IMG/VR virus record: IMGVR_UViG_3300025626_000021
Span: 1-64,000 of that record
DNA from: a virus
Length of the DNA: 64,000 nucleotides
Reading direction: 5' to 3' (one strand)
This document shows positions 42,340 to 48,837 of the stretch, one piece after another (position 1 is the stretch's first letter; every line of letters begins with the position of its first letter). The notes below the pieces were generated by a model. It ran no database searches. It saw only the letters and a list, made by a program, of their open reading frames with translations, and was not told the DNA's origin. The translations under genes and the position numbers were made by a program.

Positions 42340-43419
42340 CTAGTCAATGTTCATGTATTTTCCGTATCTGTCAACCCATTCATCGATACGTTTTACATCA
42401 GCAAAGTCGACATCGATATCGTATTCGCTCAATGCAATTTTACAACCTAATACACACATCTCAGGTTCAAAGTTATCCATTAAGAAGTTGATGAAGTTAT
42501 TGAATGAACTTGTAAGTTCTTTCTCATCACCATTATCTTGGATACCTTTTAATTCGTAACTCATACCTACAGTAAGAGCATACTTGGAAGAAATTTCTAA
42601 CTTCTTCAACTCTTTGACCTTACCTGAAAGGATTTCAGATGGCTTAGGAAGTTTAGAAGCATTCTTCTTGTGATTCATAAACTTGATTGCCATGCCTTCA
42701 CCAACCAAACCAGTAACAATGTCCATTTCCTCTTCATGAGTCATGTCACTGTCTTCTAGCATTTGGCTAACGAATGCCCAAGACCTAGGAGTAGCAAAAC
42801 TCCTACTTGAACTTTTTGGATCAAAGTCAAAAAGGTCTTGTTTAGCAAAAGCCAAGTAACCAACAACATCTGGATTGATGTCGTTATCAACTGCCCAAGA
42901 CTGCCAATCGTCATGATTAACTTCAACTTCTAAGTGAAGGAATCTGTTTGCTAAAGGACTTGGCATCCTGTAAGTAACACCTTTATCAGTGTCTCTGTTA
43001 CCAGCCGCCGCAATTACCACGTTATCTGGTAATACATATTGTCCAACCCTACGGTTAAGGATCAACTGGTAAGCAGTTGCCTGCACACTTGGAGGTGCAG
43101 AGTTAAGTTCATCTAAGAACAAGAAGACAGTCTCATACTGGCTAGCAAGTTCTTCTGATGGTAGTTCGGCAGGTGCCGCCCACATCATTTTGTTAGTGTC
43201 CTCATCTCTGTAAGGATACCCTTTGATATCTGTTGGGTCTAGCAAAGCCATTCTCAAATCAATTAAAAGGTTGTTACCTTCTTCAGCGATCTGAGCCAGT
43301 ACGTCGGACTTACCAACTCCTGGAGGACCCCAAATAAATACAGGACGTTTTTTATTAAAAGCACGTTTGATGTGGCTCTTTGCCCTGCTTAGTTTTACTG
43401 TTCGAATGTTATCTGACAT
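42340..43419 (-). CDS. MoxR-family AAA+ ATPase
   Basis: A 359-residue ATPase. Walker A is GPPGVGKS (31-38), Walker B is FLFLDELN, sensor 1 is AAAGNRD and ANRF is the arginine-finger region. This is the MoxR/RavA layout: a chaperone-like ring that remodels a target together with a VWA-domain protein. The partner is the gene at 40957-42183. Both are common in T4-like marine phages; the target is unknown. It has its own promoter (43455-43483) and a terminator after it. Confidence 0.9.
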   Translation of the reverse strand: MSDNIRTVKLSRAKSHIKRAFNKKRPVFIWGPPGVGKSDVLAQIAEEGNNLLIDLRMALLDPTDIKGYPYRDEDTNKMMWAAPAELPSEELASQYETVFLFLDELNSAPPSVQATAYQLILNRRVGQYVLPDNVVIAAAGNRDTDKGVTYRMPSPLANRFLHLEVEVNHDDWQSWAVDNDINPDVVGYLAFAKQDLFDFDPKSSSRSFATPRSWAFVSQMLEDSDMTHEEEMDIVTGLVGEGMAIKFMNHKKNASKLPKPSEILSGKVKELKKLEISSKYALTVGMSYELKGIQDNGDEKELTSSFNNFINFLMDNFEPEMCVLGCKIALSEYDIDVDFADVKRIDEWVDRYGKYMNID

Positions 43420-43454
43420 ATAATTACTCCTACGAAATTATTTAATATACAACT

Positions 43455-43483
43455 ATTATACTAAAAATCATGACCAAGGTCAA
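43455..43483 (-). promoter_or_regulatory. sigma70-type promoter TTGACC-17-TATAAT before moxR
   Basis: TTGACC (43483-43478), 17 bases, TATAAT (43460-43455). The -35 lies inside the last codons of the upstream gene and its TAG stop is part of the spacer, an extreme example of the compact design in this window. Confidence 0.87.
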
Positions 43484-43676
43484 CCTTTTCTTTAGTATTT
43501 TTCAAATTAAAAGTTAATTCAACCAAATAGCCTAGTTCTTGCAACTGTTCTAACCTAAGGAATACATCGCCATCAGAATAGATCTTAGGGTCAGATATCC
43601 AATTATGTTTACCTGCCCTAGCACTGAACTTATCTAAATAGCGAAGTTTATAATCCAAAGACTCAACGTATTCCAT
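43461..43676 (-). CDS. unknown protein, 71 aa
   Basis: The start is ATG 43676, which overlaps the stop of the upstream gene (TAATG); the longer frame to 43733 would run inside that gene. The 71-residue product is soluble with helical segments (MEYVESLDYKLRYLDKF) and ends KVDLGHDF. Its last codons contain the -35 box and spacer of the moxR promoter. Function unknown. Confidence 0.6.
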   Translation of the reverse strand: MEYVESLDYKLRYLDKFSARAGKHNWISDPKIYSDGDVFLRLEQLQELGYLVELTFNLKNTKEKVDLGHDF

Positions 43677-44146
43677 TATGCTGTTTGTTGAACACCTGAA
43701 AGAACATCTGAAGTGATGTCCTTGAAACCCCATTTATCAACAATGTTATATGAATCTTCTACTGAATCATACACAATGTCGCCTACTGAAAGAGAGTGCA
43801 TGTCACGATATGTACATACCTCACCATCTTTTCTAGTGAAAGTCTTCATCTTGAAGCCACTAACAAATGTATCAAACCACTGATCAAAACCAGTATCATC
43901 ATCAAAGTAGTAACCATTCAAAATTTTGAATACTTCTTCTAAGTTGCTGTCTTCAAATTGAGCAACTTCGCAAACTTGGGTATAATGATTAAACATTTCT
44001 CCCTTGAAACCTTCGGCACCATGCATCACTTCCATGTGTGCATTGTACTCAGGATATTTTTCAGCGGCACCTGTGTGTCCTCTGTCATTAGAATTAACGA
44101 AGTCTGTTACCTCGTCACTTAACTTGATTTGAAATACTTTATACAT
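43676..44146 (-). CDS. unknown protein, 156 aa
   Basis: A 156-residue acidic protein (YYFDDDTGFDQWFDTF in the middle; DSVEDSYNIVDKWGF near the C-terminus). The second half, from SLSVGDIVYD, has the look of a small SH3-like domain. It is first in a two-gene operon behind the promoter at 44180 and has the leader AAAAAGGTAGGAGTTTTT before its ATG, identical to that before the ligase gene. No family recognised. Confidence 0.6.
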   Translation of the reverse strand: MYKVFQIKLSDEVTDFVNSNDRGHTGAAEKYPEYNAHMEVMHGAEGFKGEMFNHYTQVCEVAQFEDSNLEEVFKILNGYYFDDDTGFDQWFDTFVSGFKMKTFTRKDGEVCTYRDMHSLSVGDIVYDSVEDSYNIVDKWGFKDITSDVLSGVQQTA

Positions 44147-44179
44147 AAAAACTCCTACCTTTTTACAAATTATGCATAT

Positions 44180-44208
44180 ATTATACTAAATTTTGTGGGT
44201 ATGGTCAA
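44180..44208 (-). promoter_or_regulatory. sigma70-type promoter TTGACC-17-TATAAT
   Basis: TTGACC (44208-44203), 17 bases ending ATTTAG, TATAAT (44185-44180), serving the genes at 44146 and 43676. It is back to back with the late-type + strand promoter at 44246, about 40 bases away. Confidence 0.87.
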
Positions 44209-44245
44209 CCTATTTCCGTAAAAATTGTATGATTTTCGCACAAAT

Positions 44246-44253
44246 GATAAATA
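44246..44253 (+). promoter_or_regulatory. late-promoter-like GATAAATA inside an inverted repeat
   Basis: ACAAATG and CATTTGT flank ATAAATA, so the late-type box sits at the centre of a 7-base inverted repeat. The string GATAAATACATTTGTA also occurs at 5650. It is the only + strand promoter-like signal in the - strand half and precedes the 43-aa gene by about 110 bases. Confidence 0.6.
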
Positions 44254-44324
44254 CATTTGTAACATAATTGTAACATAGAGTTTGATAGTCTGTAACAGAG
44301 CCCATTAGGGATGAAGTTATTGCA

Positions 44325-44344
44325 AACCTACTAGCAGTTAGGTT
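44325..44344 (+). other. leader hairpin upstream of 43-aa gene
   Basis: AACCTA and TAGGTT pair around an 8-base loop, ending 7 bases before the AAAGGAG ribosome site of the 43-aa gene. It could stabilise or regulate the leader of about 100 bases. Two copies of TTGTAACATA lie earlier in the leader (about 44258-44279). Confidence 0.4.
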
Positions 44345-44363
44345 ATTACAAAAGGAGAATACT

Positions 44364-44495
44364 ATGGCGAATCCATTAGGAATAGTAGCCAGGTTCACTA
44401 ATCAAACGATTGGAACGGCATCTGACTACTTTAAAAAATTCGACTCATTAATGAAATCTGGTACTATGGAAAACATATTACATCAAGTTTATTAA
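44364..44495 (+). CDS. 43-aa + strand protein with own promoter and terminator
   Basis: ATG 44364 follows AAAGGAGAATACT, a strong ribosome site, and TAA is at 44493-44495. The product begins MANPLGIVARFTNQTIG and has a KKFDSLMKSG helix. It is the only + strand gene among about 47 kb of - strand genes. It has a late-type promoter box, a structured leader and a bidirectional terminator. These signals make it a well-supported gene in spite of its size. A long - strand frame across the promoter and leader (44210-44398) has no such signals. Function unknown; a small virion or host-directed peptide is possible. Confidence 0.7.
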   Translation: MANPLGIVARFTNQTIGTASDYFKKFDSLMKSGTMENILHQVY

Positions 44496-44507
44496 ATTCG
44501 AGTCACT

Positions 44508-44534
44508 AAAAAAGGGTCCTTAAGGACCCTTTTT
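44508..44534. terminator. bidirectional rho-independent terminator
   Basis: AAAAAA, GGGTCC, a TTAA loop, GGACCC, then TTTTT. The symmetric hairpin with A- and T-runs can stop the + strand 43-aa gene and the - strand gene that ends at 44549. Confidence 0.88.
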
Positions 44535-44548
44535 CTTCTATACAGAAC

Positions 44549-44764
44549 TTACTTAACTTCAGTTACGAATTCATAAAGTTTTTCTGCTTGACCAATTACT
44601 TGCTCAGGGGTGATCTCAATGATAGGGCAAAGTGTGCCTGCTCTTTGTTCATCCGTTTGTGCGTAGAATTGATTGGTAGTCTGTGACCTGTTTTCTTCCA
44701 ACATGCCCATTGCCATACCTAGAATTTCGGTTCGTAATTCGAACCCGCTTTTGCTATTACTCAT
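44549..44764 (-). CDS. conserved small phage protein, 71 aa
   Basis: A 71-residue helical protein (RTEILGMAMGMLEENR in the first half; ITPEQVIGQAEKLYEFV in the second). Similar proteins occur in T4-like cyanophages, without known function. AGGAGAATAAA precedes the ATG at a good distance. It ends 15 bases before the bidirectional terminator and is preceded by a perfect palindrome at 44793. Confidence 0.65.
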   Translation of the reverse strand: MSNSKSGFELRTEILGMAMGMLEENRSQTTNQFYAQTDEQRAGTLCPIIEITPEQVIGQAEKLYEFVTEVK

Positions 44765-44792
44765 TTTATTCTCCTGTGTGTGTATGTGTAAT

Positions 44793-44808
44793 GTAACAAT
44801 CTTGTTAC
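44793..44808. repeat. palindrome GTAACAA-TC-TTGTTAC
   Basis: A perfect 7-base inverted repeat in the gap between the genes at 44764 and 44817. There is no T-run next to it on either strand, so an operator or processing site is more likely than a terminator. Confidence 0.45.
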
Positions 44809-44816
44809 CTTAATAT

Positions 44817-45233
44817 TTACTCAGAAGAGTCGTCAATATTGAGATTTTTTGGTTTGCGGAGACCTTGTAACCATTTCTCCAAGTTCTGCCCTTTTAGTTT
44901 AAGTATAATAGAATCCTTTTCGCTAAACAACACTAACTTTTTATTGTCTACAAAGTAAGGCCATTGCATAGTTTGATCTAGTTTAACTACTGCTTTGTTT
45001 GACAGTTTAAAGTTGTCTAGTTTAAAGTTATAGCAAGTAAAACTCTTTTCCATAAGTGTTAAACCATACTTAGTAAGCCTAACTCCAATAACCTTATTAC
45101 CTCTAATCCTATGATTTTTAAAAAACAAAGGCATTATGTCAAGTACAGAATACTGACTAATGTCTAATTCTTGTTTGATTTTATCTACTATTTTATATTG
45201 TAAACTATTTTGAATTGCCATTTTTGACTTCAT
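44817..45233 (-). CDS. unknown conserved phage protein, about 138 aa
   Basis: The start is not certain: ATG 45233 and ATG 45221 both lie inside the end of the upstream gene, and a GTG at 45239 is a third choice. The product has an N-terminal helix (LQYKIVDKIKQELDISQYSV), followed by strand-rich sequence with basic residues (GNKVIGVRLTKYGLTLMEKSF) and an acidic end. A small basic alpha/beta protein that could bind nucleic acid; no family recognised. Confidence 0.55.
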   Translation of the reverse strand: MKSKMAIQNSLQYKIVDKIKQELDISQYSVLDIMPLFFKNHRIRGNKVIGVRLTKYGLTLMEKSFTCYNFKLDNFKLSNKAVVKLDQTMQWPYFVDNKKLVLFSEKDSIILKLKGQNLEKWLQGLRKPKNLNIDDSSE

Positions 45234-45519
45234 CTTCACTTACTATAGGTCCACTTTCTAATTTAACTACACAAAATTCTTCTGTGTTAAATTGTCTATT
45301 AAGCCTTTCTGCTAAGTTAAATGCATGTCCAGGATTAGAAAAACTAGTTTTCTTATACTTTGGTCCAGGGTAATCTAAGTAAGAATGCATTGTTCTTAGA
45401 TTAATTGGTGAACCTTGAAAGAACACACTAAAAACATTTCCAGCCGCTAGTACCTGCTCAGTTTTATAATTTGTAGTGTCGTGATGCTCTAAAATTACTT
45501 TTGGTTTTGGTCTACTCAT
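45205..45519 (-). CDS. unknown conserved phage protein, 104 aa
   Basis: A 104-residue protein with alternating strands and a basic N-terminus (SRPKPKVILEHHD). SFSNPGHAFNLAERLN is its most distinctive segment. AGGAGACATAC precedes the ATG, and a GATAAATA box lies 18 bases upstream, suggesting late expression. Overlap with the next gene suggests coupling. Function unknown. Confidence 0.58.
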   Translation of the reverse strand: MSRPKPKVILEHHDTTNYKTEQVLAAGNVFSVFFQGSPINLRTMHSYLDYPGPKYKKTSFSNPGHAFNLAERLNRQFNTEEFCVVKLESGPIVSEDEVKNGNSK

Positions 45520-45537
45520 GTATGTCTCCTGTACTTT

Positions 45538-45545
45538 TATTTATC
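45538..45545 (-). promoter_or_regulatory. late-promoter-like GATAAATA box
   Basis: GATAAATA on the - strand, 18 bases before ATG 45519, in a gap after the glutaredoxin gene. Confidence 0.48.
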
Positions 45546-45567
45546 AAAAATACAGTTAAAACATACT

Positions 45568-45798
45568 TTAACTAATTAAATTTGATGTCAGAAGATGCTG
45601 GAAACCGCCTATTCTTTCTCCGTCTACAAATATTTGTGGTACAGTATTAACGTTTTCTCCACAACTTTCATAAAATTGTGTGCGTTTATCATTGTCATCT
45701 AGTACTGTTTCTTTGAATTCATAGCCATTAAGTTCTAATACTTGTTTAGCCATTGTGCTATAAGGACATGTTGTTTTTGTGTAAATATCAATTTTCAT
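45568..45798 (-). CDS. glutaredoxin
   Basis: The start is ATG 45798, giving MKIDIYTKTTCPYSTMAKQ; the longer frame to 45858 would lie in the upstream gene. The 76-residue protein has the CPYS active site at 11-14 (only the first Cys, so a monothiol-type site), the cis-Pro segment TVPQIFVDGE and the IGGF turn. T4-like phages use glutaredoxin with ribonucleotide reductase. It overlaps the end of the upstream gene by 11 bases. Confidence 0.88.
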   Translation of the reverse strand: MKIDIYTKTTCPYSTMAKQVLELNGYEFKETVLDDNDKRTQFYESCGENVNTVPQIFVDGERIGGFQHLLTSNLIS

Positions 45799-46090
45799 CT
45801 TGTTTAAGCATATACCATACAAATTTAGCATGATCCTCTTTGGTTTTAAAACTAACATAGGCTCTGTCGTCTTTGTGTGGTTCAGTCACATACGGTACAG
45901 TACGTTTAAACCACCAACCATAACCATTTAGTATGTTATTCTCGCACCATTGCAAGTGTCCATGCCCAATGCCGTAACTTGGCATTTGGTAATTGTATTT
46001 ATACTTGGCATTGTACTGGCCTATTTCAAATCCAGACTTTCCGTGTTGCTCAGTCAATGTATAACCTTTAAAATTTGCCACCGTCAGCAT
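45788..46090 (-). CDS. unknown protein, 100 aa
   Basis: A 100-residue protein rich in Tyr, Trp, Gly and His (YGIGHGHLQWCENNILNGYGWWF). The composition is unusual for a soluble enzyme and may suit a small binding domain. It ends inside the glutaredoxin start and overlaps the 56-aa gene upstream by 23 bases. No family recognised. Confidence 0.55.
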   Translation of the reverse strand: MLTVANFKGYTLTEQHGKSGFEIGQYNAKYKYNYQMPSYGIGHGHLQWCENNILNGYGWWFKRTVPYVTEPHKDDRAYVSFKTKEDHAKFVWYMLKQDEN

Positions 46091-46238
46091 CTAATGTTAA
46101 ACTTTTCTTCGGCTTTATTTCGTCTACTTTAGATACATCATTTAATGCTTCTAGTAAATCACTGATATCTAATGTTACTTGAGTACTTCCAATAGACTTA
46201 TAGTATTTGAGATTTTCAATCAGAGTATTTAATTTCAT
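46068..46238 (-). CDS. small protein, 56 aa
   Basis: ATG 46238 to TAA 46068-46070, filling the gap between two larger genes with 23-base overlaps on both sides. The product is helical and mildly acidic (LDISDLLEALNDVSKVDEI) with a basic stretch after it. AAGAGAA precedes the ATG. No function recognised. Confidence 0.5.
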   Translation of the reverse strand: MKLNTLIENLKYYKSIGSTQVTLDISDLLEALNDVSKVDEIKPKKSLTLDADGGKF

Positions 46239-46737
46239 TTCTCTTGATCTTATTAAGTTCTTTGAGTCTGAATCTTAACTCGTCTTTGGTATTGAATGGT
46301 CCTTCATAACCATATTGAAATAATGTACTTGCTTTAGGACAGTAACCATGTTTCCAACCTTTCTCAAAGTTAATAGCATACCAACCTGCGGCATACAATA
46401 CATCACTGTTTGCTGTTTTACTGAATAATGGAATATCTCTAGTATACTCAGGGTGATCAGGTGATATAAGTTCTGGTGATGGAAACGGTATTTCAAATCC
46501 AGCAATAAACATCTTATCTGGTTGTATTGCACTTTCAACAGTTTTCTGTTGAAACACTCTAGCACCAAAGTATTTTTCTACTGCTTTATCACTTTTAAAT
46601 TTTTCTTTGATATCACTGGCGAGATATTCGTAATCACCTTGTATATTTTGATACAATACACCTACGTTTCCGCGGTGCTGATCTATTACTAACCAACTAG
46701 CATCATCTACCTTTTTAATTGTTGCTTTCTTATTCAT
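46216..46737 (-). CDS. unknown conserved phage protein, 173 aa
   Basis: GTG 46740 is followed by ATG 46737, which has AGGAG at the proper distance and is taken as the start. The protein is alpha/beta, with ASWLVIDQHRGNVGVLYQN at the start, a central FIAGFEIPFPSPEL, and a helical basic C-terminus (DELRFRLKELNKIKRNEI). Similar proteins are found in T4-like marine phages, with no known role. Its neighbours are replication and nucleic-acid enzymes. Confidence 0.58.
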   Translation of the reverse strand: MNKKATIKKVDDASWLVIDQHRGNVGVLYQNIQGDYEYLASDIKEKFKSDKAVEKYFGARVFQQKTVESAIQPDKMFIAGFEIPFPSPELISPDHPEYTRDIPLFSKTANSDVLYAAGWYAINFEKGWKHGYCPKASTLFQYGYEGPFNTKDELRFRLKELNKIKRNEIKYSD

Positions 46738-46912
46738 CACATTCTCCTTCTTTAATCAACTCTCGTTGTCTTGTTATCCGTCCTGTTCTTTTATTTGTAG
46801 TTGAAGTACACTGGAATACTGTTTTACCTTTATCAGGTGATTCAAATGTAATCAACTTCTCTTCTGGTCCGTACTTAATGGCATCCCATATCTTTCTTAT
46901 TGTTTCTGACAT
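46730..46912 (-). CDS. small protein, 60 aa
   Basis: A 60-residue protein with basic strands (KGKTVFQCTSTTNKRTGRITRQRE) and a Trp-containing N-terminal helix (IRKIWDAIKYG). It starts inside the end of the RNase H gene (16-base overlap) and ends inside the next start. Nucleic-acid binding is possible from the composition, nothing more. Confidence 0.5.
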   Translation of the reverse strand: MSETIRKIWDAIKYGPEEKLITFESPDKGKTVFQCTSTTNKRTGRITRQRELIKEGECDE

Positions 46913-47889
46913 GCGTTAAGTATTTCTCCAAATTCTGTTGCGGCATCTGTAAGTTTAGGCATATTCCATTTGTTACAAAACTTCATAAAATGAATACCTA
47001 CGTTTGCTACTTTTTCTTTATCTGCTGATTCTACAAATACTTCTTTGATAGCAGTTTTAATCTCATCTGGTTGTTGTGTAAGATCAATAAGTATTCTATT
47101 GCGTTCAAAATCATCAATTACTCTGTGCTCTTCTTCATTGTGATCTACCCATCGTTGTAACATAAAGTTATTGTAATCAAACCCACCGCGATCCATATCA
47201 GCAAATGCTTCTAACATACCTGTTTTGTTCTTACTGCCTTTCTTTCTAGCACCTGGAAATGCACTAAATATATTATCTGATGTATCGCCTCTCACACACT
47301 TTTCAAACAGTAACCATTTAGGATCTGGTACTGCTTTAGGCTCTTGTGTCTTTTTATCAATAGCACGTTTCATAGTCTTTGCTTCGTATATGCCATCTAT
47401 CTTTACTATTTGATCTGTTACACCATTATACTGACTAATGTTATTGCTTATAAGTTGATAAAAGTCACTGTCTGTGCTAACAATAATATGTTCGTCATTT
47501 GGGTGTTCTTGTGTCCACATTGCAATTAAGTCATCTGCTTCTGATTCTGGTTGTCTTAATACAGTACAATTAGTTTTAGTTTTTAAGTATTCAATAAAGT
47601 GTTCGTATGCTTCAAAGAATATTTCGTCTTCTTCTTGTTGATTAGGAGACCTTTGATCCATAGTAACCTTTCTATTCTTCTTATAAGGCTCATAGAAGTC
47701 TTTACGCCAACTTCTGCCTTCTAAGCAAAATACAACATGATCACCGTCAAACTCTCTCCACACTTTCTTAACACTATTAAACATAATGTGCATTGCCATA
47801 CCAACTTTCATATCAATGTCGCTTGTACGAGCAGTTACATGCTTTGCTCTAAAAAACATGTTAAGTGTGTCAACTAAGATATATTTCAT
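46897..47889 (-). CDS. rnh: RNase H / 5'-3' exonuclease (FEN-like)
   Basis: A 330-residue enzyme of the T4 RNase H/FEN family that removes RNA primers and 5' flaps during lagging-strand synthesis. Metal-binding acids are visible: D7 in ILVDTLN, the ESEADDLIA segment, STDSDFYQL, and RGDTSDNIF before the helix-hairpin-helix region. YEPYKKNRK is the arch region. Length fits T4 Rnh (305). Its start overlaps the upstream gene end by 1 base. Confidence 0.9.
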   Translation of the reverse strand: MKYILVDTLNMFFRAKHVTARTSDIDMKVGMAMHIMFNSVKKVWREFDGDHVVFCLEGRSWRKDFYEPYKKNRKVTMDQRSPNQQEEDEIFFEAYEHFIEYLKTKTNCTVLRQPESEADDLIAMWTQEHPNDEHIIVSTDSDFYQLISNNISQYNGVTDQIVKIDGIYEAKTMKRAIDKKTQEPKAVPDPKWLLFEKCVRGDTSDNIFSAFPGARKKGSKNKTGMLEAFADMDRGGFDYNNFMLQRWVDHNEEEHRVIDDFERNRILIDLTQQPDEIKTAIKEVFVESADKEKVANVGIHFMKFCNKWNMPKLTDAATEFGEILNACQKQ

Positions 47890-48296
47890 TATTTCTTCGC
47901 TTCTTTGTCGTTGTCTCTTACTGTTATAACATCAGCACCAGGTACGGCTTGTTCCATACCAAAGTCCATATCAGCCATTTCCTGTTGTAGTATAGTTCTG
48001 CATAAATCGTTAAACCAACTGTTTACAATGTCGTCATCGCTTTTACCAGTGTATCCGTTTGTTTGTAACATTGTAACAAATTGCTCGTTAAAGTCAAGTT
48101 CAACAAAGCCTTTTTTAGGATTAATTGGATCGACATCCATTTGTAATACGTTTACATATGGTTTATCGTCAATTGTTGCTAGTTCTTTTTCTAACTCGCC
48201 ACCTGTAAGGTCACGATTTGCAATAGCAATACGCCTATCCTTTTCACTCTTGAACCATAACTTAGGGTCCATCATATCTTTAAATTTATTCGCCAT
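47889..48296 (-). CDS. conserved phage protein of unknown function, 135 aa
   Basis: A 135-residue acidic-neutral protein (LTGGELEKELATIDDKPYVNVLQMDVDPINPKKGFVEL). A strong ribosome site (AAAGGAGAAAGAAG) precedes the ATG. It immediately precedes RNase H, so a replication-linked role is possible. No family recognised. Confidence 0.6.
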   Translation of the reverse strand: MANKFKDMMDPKLWFKSEKDRRIAIANRDLTGGELEKELATIDDKPYVNVLQMDVDPINPKKGFVELDFNEQFVTMLQTNGYTGKSDDDIVNSWFNDLCRTILQQEMADMDFGMEQAVPGADVITVRDNDKEAKK

Positions 48297-48429
48297 CTTC
48301 TTTCTCCTTTAATTGTTGGTGGTATGTTAGGCTACAACTAGCACCACAGAATATTTTAGTTTTATCAGCAGTATGATATTTTATATCTAAAAAGTTTACT
48401 ATCTCACTGCAAATAAAACACTGATACAT
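48286..48429 (-). CDS. small zinc-finger-like protein, 47 aa
   Basis: ATG 48429 overlaps the upstream stop (TAATG), and TAA lies at 48286-48288, inside the next gene's start. The product has CFIC near the N-terminus and CGASC later, about 24 residues apart, a typical treble-clef or ribbon zinc site. It ends in an acidic tail (KEKEDGE). The Cys pattern and overlaps support a real gene. Function unknown; a nucleic-acid or protein adaptor is possible. Confidence 0.6.
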   Translation of the reverse strand: MYQCFICSEIVNFLDIKYHTADKTKIFCGASCSLTYHQQLKEKEDGE

Positions 48430-48836
48430 TATGCTGGTACCATTTCATATAATTTTTTTATTCGACATGGCATCATTGATTTTCTACCAAATGTTACCGG
48501 AGTAACTGTGTCACCTATCGAAATAAAAGACATCGAACCAAATGAATTAAATAATAGTTGATTAGCAAAATTAATGTCCCAACATCTACTATAAAATTCA
48601 ATAATAACTCGTCTACCTCCATTCATTCTTAGTACAAGATGATCTTGTTTACTATTCCATGACCAACCTTTAATATGTCTTACATTAATAGTTTTGACTT
48701 GTACATCTTCTTTAGTAATAGCAACACCGTGTTCACTGTATCCTACTATATCATCAGCCATTGCCCATGCTACCCATAAAGGTAATGTGACTAGAATTGT
48801 AAATTTAATAATATGTTTGTGAAAAAACTCTTCCAT
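48429..48836 (-). CDS. secreted DUF6491-like protein
   Basis: A 135-residue protein with a signal-peptide-like start: charged residues, then a hydrophobic segment (FTILVTLPLWVAWAMA) and a likely cleavage after AMA at 27. The mature part has I-K-G-W, a central GRRVIIEFYSRCWDINFANQL with one Cys, then SIGDTVTPV and a CRI near the end. This layout resembles DUF6491, a small periplasmic family of unknown function. A periplasmic protein in a phage replication operon is odd; it starts one base after the QueE stop. Confidence 0.5.
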   Translation of the reverse strand: MEEFFHKHIIKFTILVTLPLWVAWAMADDIVGYSEHGVAITKEDVQVKTINVRHIKGWSWNSKQDHLVLRMNGGRRVIIEFYSRCWDINFANQLLFNSFGSMSFISIGDTVTPVTFGRKSMMPCRIKKLYEMVPA

Positions 48837-48837
48837 T

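Noticed and set aside
44210-44398. 62-codon - strand frame across the + strand island
   Set aside because: It has no ribosome site and runs across the late-type promoter, leader and start of the 43-aa gene; the + strand gene has full signals.
45568-45858. Longer glutaredoxin with 20 extra N-terminal residues
   Set aside because: The extra part overlaps the upstream gene and does not belong to the glutaredoxin fold; MKIDIYTK is the natural start.
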